From Candidatus Parcubacteria bacterium (GTDB taxonomy: Bacteria > Patescibacteriota > Minisyncoccia > Phycocordibacterales > UBA12088), in the NCBI GenBank assembly GCA_003694545.1, contig RFKD01000063.1, positions 1-10,040 on the forward strand: DNA of 10,040 bases, given 5' to 3'. Below, in pieces: positions 6,840-10,040 of the stretch. Position 1 is the first letter of the stretch; each line of letters begins with the position of its first letter. The translations under genes were made by a program, and so were the position numbers. The notes below the pieces were generated by a model. That model ran no database searches. It saw nothing but the letters and a program-made list of their open reading frames with translations, and was not told the DNA's origin.

Positions 6840-6897
6840 TGCGCACCTTGAGGTGCGCAGCAGGGGGCCGATCCCTCTGCTGGGCCTCTCAAGAGGC
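6840..6897 (+). ncRNA. Structured leader upstream of clpC: three consecutive hairpins with complementary loops
   Basis: Hairpin 1: TGCGCACC (6840-6847), loop TTGA, GGTGCGCA (6852-6859), 8 perfect pairs. Hairpin 2: CAGCAGGGGG (6858-6867), loop CCGAT, CCCTCTGCTG (6873-6882), 10 pairs with one G-U; it shares two bases with hairpin 1, so one end frays. Hairpin 3: GCCTC (6884-6888), loop TCAA, GAGGC (6893-6897). Loops TTGA and TCAA are complementary, and the match extends to CTTGAG (6847-6852) with CTCAAG (6888-6893). These six-base arms are symmetric about hairpin 2, so the region can instead fold as one long interrupted hairpin. There is no U-tract, so it is not an ordinary terminator. No known riboswitch family is recognised; it could be a clpC leader switch, a small RNA or a protein-binding site. 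Confidence 0.5.
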
Positions 6898-6945
6898 GGC
6901 ATGGCGCTAACGCGGTTGAAGGAACATGAAGGCAAGGCGCTCAGA

Positions 6946-6974
6946 TTGCCATTACGGGCATTGGTAGAGATAAT
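6946..6974 (+). promoter_or_regulatory. Candidate proximal promoter of clpC
   Basis: TTGCCA (6946-6951) and GATAAT (6969-6974) are 17 bases apart, and GATAAT is one base from the sigma-70 consensus. Transcription would begin about 6981, only a few bases before ATG 6986, so this transcript would be almost leaderless and would exclude the three-hairpin element. Together with the distal box, clpC may have two transcripts, one structured and one not. Confidence 0.5.
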
Positions 6975-6985
6975 CGAAATTGAGT

Positions 6986-9721
6986 ATGACGCAAAATCTT
7001 TGCGATGTTTGCAAACGCCGACCGGCGGAAATTGTCGTTACTCTTATCCGCAATGGTAGGCGGGAGATGCAGCATCTTTGTCGGTATGATTACGCGGCCT
7101 TGCGCCAACGGCAACAGGGACTTTCGCCCTTTTCCTCGCTCTTTGGCGGGATGGGGGTGGGCGATCCTTTTGACGACGATGTGTTGGGTGCCAGCGGTCT
7201 TGAGGAATTGGCGAGCAAGCTCGGATTTCCCATCCCGCGGCATCGCGAAGGGATGAGCTTGGATCAATTGCTCACGCAGGAGGCAAAAGAATACATTGAA
7301 AAAGCCGGGCAATACGCGGTGGAGCGCGGCGTTGAGGAAGTAGACACGGAGCATTTGCTCTTTGTCCTGCTGAAGCATCCTGTTGTGGATAATATTCTCA
7401 AGGCGGCGAAGGTGGATGTTGATCTTCTTGCGCGCACCATTGATGGAGAAGCCCCCAAAGGAAGCGGCAAGAGGGAAGCGCGCGAGATTCGCGTTTCTCC
7501 GCGCGTGAAGTTCGCGCTGGAAGAGGCTGTCGGACAGGCGCGCGAGTTGGGGCATGACTATGTGGGCCCCGAGCATTTGCTGTTGGGCTTGGCGCGCGAA
7601 GAAGAAGGCTTGGCAGGCTTAGTGTTGCGCCGTCTCGGGACGAACGCCGAGCAGTTGCGGCAAAAAACCATCAAAATTGTCGGCAAGGGGGCGGGCGAAG
7701 GACGCGCTGGCAAGAAGAGCCCCACGCCGACCTTGGACCAATACTCCCGCAACCTCACTGAGCTCGCGCGGCAAGGAAAGCTGGACCCTGTGATTGGCCG
7801 GGCGGAGGAAATTGAAACCACGATTGAAATTCTTTCGCGCCGAACGAAAAACAACCCCGTTCTCATCGGCGAGCCGGGCGTGGGCAAAACCGCGATTGTT
7901 GAGGGGTTGGCGCAGCGCATTGTCGCGGGCGAAGTCCCTGAAGCGCTTGAAGGGCGGCGGGTCGTGGAACTCAACCTCAATGCGCTTGTTGCGGGTTCGA
8001 AATACCGCGGAGAGTTTGAAGAGCGCGCGAAGAAAATCCTGGATGAAATCCGAGACCAGTCGGACGAGCTCATTGTGTTTATCGACGAGCTTCACACCAT
8101 TATGGGGGCTGGTTCTGCCGAAGGAGGGTTGGATATTGCCAACACCTTCAAGCCTGCTTTAGCGCGCGGCGAACTGCATCTCATTGGCGCCACGACTCTC
8201 AACGAATACCAAAAGCACATAGAGAAAGACGCGGCCCTTGAGCGGCGGTTTCAACCTGTGTTTGTGGCAGAGCCGACGGTGGAGCAAACCATTGAGATCT
8301 TGCGCGGATTGCGCGATCGGTATGAAGCGCACCATAAGGTGCAAATAACCGATGAAGCGATTGTTGCCGCTGCCGAGCTTTCCGACCGCTACATCACCAA
8401 CCGTTTCCTCCCCGATAAGGCTATTGATCTTGTTGATCAAGCCGCGGCGCGGGTGCGTATTCTTGCTTCGACGGAAAGCAAAGAATTGGCGGATTTGGAA
8501 GAGGAGACCCAAAACCTCAAGAAGGAGCTCGCCGCGGCGCAAGCGCACAAAGACTTTACGCTTGCGAACAAGCTGGAGCGAAAGTTGGAGAAACTTGAAG
8601 CGCGCCGCAAGGCGCTTGAAGCGGAGTGGAAAAAGGTACGCTCAACCACAACGCCGCAAGTGACCCGCGAGCACATTGCGCAAGTGGTCTCGCGTATTAC
8701 GGGCATTCCCGTTGCGGAGCTGACACAGGAAGAGCGGGAAAAACTGCTCAAAATGGAAGAACGCATCCATGAGCGCGTCGTCGGCCAAGAAGAGGCGGTC
8801 ACGGCTGTCGCGAACGCGATTCGCCGATCACGCGCCGGTATCGCGCGGGCGAATCGTCCAATTGCCACTTTCCTCTTCTTGGGGCCGACGGGTGTGGGTA
8901 AGACCGAACTTGCCAAAACCATTGCCTGCGTTGTGTTTGGCGACGAGAGCGCGATGGTTCGCCTTGATATGAGCGAGTATATGGAGCGGTTTGCGGTCTC
9001 GCGCCTAGTGGGAGCGCCCCCTGGTTATGTCGGGTATGAAGAAGGCGGACAGTTGACCGAGCCGGTGCGTCGCCGCCCTTACACCGTTCTTCTGCTTGAT
9101 GAGATCGAAAAGGCGCACCCAGATGTCTTTAACATCCTTCTGCAAGTGTTTGATGAGGGTCGGCTGACAGACGCCAAGGGGCGGACGATAGATTTCACCA
9201 ACACCATCATCATTGCCACCTCCAATATTGGCTCGGCAATGATTCTCGATAATCAGCGCAAACCAGAAGCAGAGCGCTTAAGCTACAAGGAGCTGCGCGA
9301 CAAACTCCTGCAAGAGCTGCGGCTTACCTTCCGCCCGGAATTTCTCAACCGTATTGACGAGATTATTGTGTTCCACGGGCTCACGAAGGAGCAAACTCGC
9401 TCTATTGCCGAGTTGCGGCTTGCGGAAGTGGCACGGCTCGCGCATGGGCAAGGAGTTGTGGTGCGTTTTGACGACAGCCTCATTGACCACCTCGTAGAGA
9501 AAGGCTATAGCCCAGAGTTTGGAGCGCGCGAGCTCAATCGCGCGATACAAAACGAAGTAGAAAACGCACTAGCCCGATGGATGCTTGCAGGTGATGTCGC
9601 GCACGGGGACGAGGTTCTCCTGTGCTACGACGCGAAAAAGGGCGTACTCTTCGAGAAGGTTTCAACCACCGATGCGCCTCAAAAAGGAAAAAGTAACGCC
9701 GGGCCGCGTAAGCGCGGCTAA
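6986..9721 (+). CDS. clpC: ClpC-type double AAA+ unfoldase with an N-terminal McsA-like zinc-finger segment
   Basis: Hexameric ATP-driven protein unfoldase of the Hsp100/Clp family, cytoplasmic, 911 residues. Order: a McsA-like cysteine segment at 1-36 (C6-x2-C9, H30-L-C32, then D35), a Gly/Phe-rich linker, a double Clp_N repeat (about 90-155 and 170-235), AAA+ D1 with Walker A GEPGVGKT at 295-302 and Walker B D367/E368, a short coiled-coil middle domain typical of ClpC rather than ClpB (about 490-550), and AAA+ D2 with Walker A GPTGVGKT at 633-640 and Walker B D705/E706. Between TSN (745-747) and FRPEF (782-786), where ClpC carries VGF or LGF for binding ClpP, no such tripeptide is present. 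The start is well bounded: an in-frame TAA lies at 6971, leaving only TTG 6980 or ATG 6986; I chose ATG. No Shine-Dalgarno site is seen. The Hsp20 gene upstream suggests joint action on aggregated protein. Confidence 0.93.
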   Translation: MTQNLCDVCKRRPAEIVVTLIRNGRREMQHLCRYDYAALRQRQQGLSPFSSLFGGMGVGDPFDDDVLGASGLEELASKLGFPIPRHREGMSLDQLLTQEAKEYIEKAGQYAVERGVEEVDTEHLLFVLLKHPVVDNILKAAKVDVDLLARTIDGEAPKGSGKREAREIRVSPRVKFALEEAVGQARELGHDYVGPEHLLLGLAREEEGLAGLVLRRLGTNAEQLRQKTIKIVGKGAGEGRAGKKSPTPTLDQYSRNLTELARQGKLDPVIGRAEEIETTIEILSRRTKNNPVLIGEPGVGKTAIVEGLAQRIVAGEVPEALEGRRVVELNLNALVAGSKYRGEFEERAKKILDEIRDQSDELIVFIDELHTIMGAGSAEGGLDIANTFKPALARGELHLIGATTLNEYQKHIEKDAALERRFQPVFVAEPTVEQTIEILRGLRDRYEAHHKVQITDEAIVAAAELSDRYITNRFLPDKAIDLVDQAAARVRILASTESKELADLEEETQNLKKELAAAQAHKDFTLANKLERKLEKLEARRKALEAEWKKVRSTTTPQVTREHIAQVVSRITGIPVAELTQEEREKLLKMEERIHERVVGQEEAVTAVANAIRRSRAGIARANRPIATFLFLGPTGVGKTELAKTIACVVFGDESAMVRLDMSEYMERFAVSRLVGAPPGYVGYEEGGQLTEPVRRRPYTVLLLDEIEKAHPDVFNILLQVFDEGRLTDAKGRTIDFTNTIIIATSNIGSAMILDNQRKPEAERLSYKELRDKLLQELRLTFRPEFLNRIDEIIVFHGLTKEQTRSIAELRLAEVARLAHGQGVVVRFDDSLIDHLVEKGYSPEFGARELNRAIQNEVENALARWMLAGDVAHGDEVLLCYDAKKGVLFEKVSTTDAPQKGKSNAGPRKRG

Positions 9722-9745
9722 AGGGTAAAGATGGCGTCGCCCTCT

Positions 9746-9775
9746 CCTGCCTGCGGCCTCAGCCGCGTTGGTAGG
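9746..9775 (+). terminator. Hairpin after clpC, possible U-less terminator
   Basis: CCTGCC (9746-9751) pairs with GGTAGG (9770-9775, one G-U), and GCGGC (9753-9757) with GCCGC (9762-9766) around the loop CTCA, with a small asymmetric bulge (T opposite GTT). The stem is strong and lies 25 bases after the clpC stop, before a new promoter, where a terminator is expected. No T-run follows, so a standard intrinsic terminator is not supported. Confidence 0.35.
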
Positions 9776-9811
9776 GTGTGCCGCGTGGGAGATTAGGCCC
9801 TGTTGTGAAGG

Positions 9812-9822
9812 TGTGCTACAGT
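9812..9822 (+). promoter_or_regulatory. Extended -10 promoter of the DUF2585 gene, leaderless geometry
   Basis: TGTGCTACAGT differs by one base from the extended -10 box at 4631. Its hexamer TACAGT (9817-9822) is followed after exactly 7 bases by ATG 9830, the same distance as at rarA, so the mRNA would begin at or next to the start codon. No good -35 box is found at 16-18 bases. Confidence 0.5.
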
Positions 9823-9829
9823 GGGAATA

Positions 9830-10040
9830 ATGGGAACAATGCCGTCGGCGGTTGTTGCTGGTATTGCCGTTGCGGTTATTCTTGCCGCGCAAGCGATTGC
9901 TCTTGCGGCTCTTGGGCACATCACCATATGCTCGTGCGGTTATGTGAAATTGTGGCACGGCGCGGTTGACACCCAAAACTCCCAGCACCTTTTAGATTGG
10001 TACACCTTTTCGCACATCGGGCACGGCATACTCTTTATGC
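9830..10040 (+). CDS. DUF2585 (UPF0314) family membrane protein, 5' part only
   Basis: Uncharacterised membrane protein, cut by the window end after 70 codons. An N-terminal hydrophobic helix (about residues 6-29) is followed by the family's recognisable blocks: CSCGYVKLWHG (about 34-44), then NSQHLLDWYTFSHIGHG (about 50-66) leading into a second hydrophobic segment. Conserved-looking Cys, His, Trp and Asp residues could suggest a metal site or enzyme active site at the membrane surface, but the function of the family is not known to me. The start is ATG 9830; ATG 9839 and GTG 9821 are in-frame alternatives. The leaderless promoter geometry favours 9830. The family is best known from Alphaproteobacteria and, as I recall, also occurs in some Patescibacteria. 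It has no evident functional link to clpC and probably begins a separate transcript. Confidence 0.8.
   Translation, partial: MGTMPSAVVAGIAVAVILAAQAIALAALGHITICSCGYVKLWHGAVDTQNSQHLLDWYTFSHIGHGILFM

Noticed and set aside
6840..6859. Perfect 8-pair hairpin as the intrinsic terminator of hsp20
   Set aside because: No T-run follows; the next bases begin a second GC-rich hairpin, and a -10 box lies just before it, so it fits a 5' leader better.
6847..6893. CTTGAG...CTCAAG as an HspR (HAIR) operator
   Set aside because: The HAIR consensus has a 7-base gap between longer arms; here the gap is 35 bases. The arms are better explained as RNA pairing. No CIRCE element was found either.
6901..7059. Possible 52-residue upstream ORF (ATG 6901) between the hairpins and clpC
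   Set aside because: Only about half lies outside clpC, the rest is a shifted reading of its zinc-finger codons, and no ribosome site precedes it. A leader peptide is not excluded, but evidence is insufficient.

Overview
The window is about 10 kb of GC-rich (clearly over 50 %), gene-dense bacterial chromosome with no mobile element, CRISPR array, rRNA or tRNA. Gene content suggests a Patescibacteria/CPR (Parcubacteria-like) genome: a class II ribonucleotide reductase with a corrinoid adenosyltransferase but no B12 synthesis genes nearby, a small secreted thioredoxin with a DsbB/BdbC-like partner, a ClpC-type ATPase with an N-terminal zinc-finger-like segment, a DUF2585/UPF0314 membrane protein, few clear Shine-Dalgarno sites, and promoters that sit almost on start codons. 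The standard genetic code fits all genes. The lineage is an inference from gene content, not a phylogenetic result.

Layout. 36-3376 (+): nrdJ (B12-dependent ribonucleotide reductase with an ATP cone), cobO (overlapping nrdJ by 20 bases; makes the adenosylcobalamin cofactor), then a 96-residue membrane protein of unknown function. 3302-4582 (-): rarA, a replication-fork AAA+ ATPase convergent with, and overlapping, the small membrane gene by 75 bases. 4583-4705: divergent promoter region. 4706-6284 (+): thioredoxin-like protein, DsbB/BdbC-like quinone-linked oxidase and an ECF-type sigma factor, spaced 27 and 22 bases apart, so probably one operon. 6364-6822 (+): Hsp20 small heat-shock protein. 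6823-6985: a regulatory interval with two candidate promoters and a compact three-hairpin element. 6986-9721 (+): ClpC-type double-AAA+ unfoldase. 9722-9829: a U-less hairpin and a promoter. 9830-end (+): the start of a DUF2585 gene.

Two functional themes stand out. The first is DNA precursor synthesis and fork maintenance (NrdJ, its cofactor enzyme CobO, RarA). The second is protein quality control: oxidative folding outside the membrane (thioredoxin and DsbB-like), a sigma factor, Hsp20, and a ClpC homologue that appears to lack the ClpP-docking tripeptide and so may act with Hsp20 as an unfoldase or disaggregase.

The least ordinary sequence is the leader of clpC. It holds three consecutive hairpins in which loops 1 and 3 are complementary, so the same segment can refold into one long hairpin. 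A second point is a recurring -10 element (TGTGCTACA[C/G]T) and start codons exactly 7 bases after a -10 box, which suggests leaderless transcripts.
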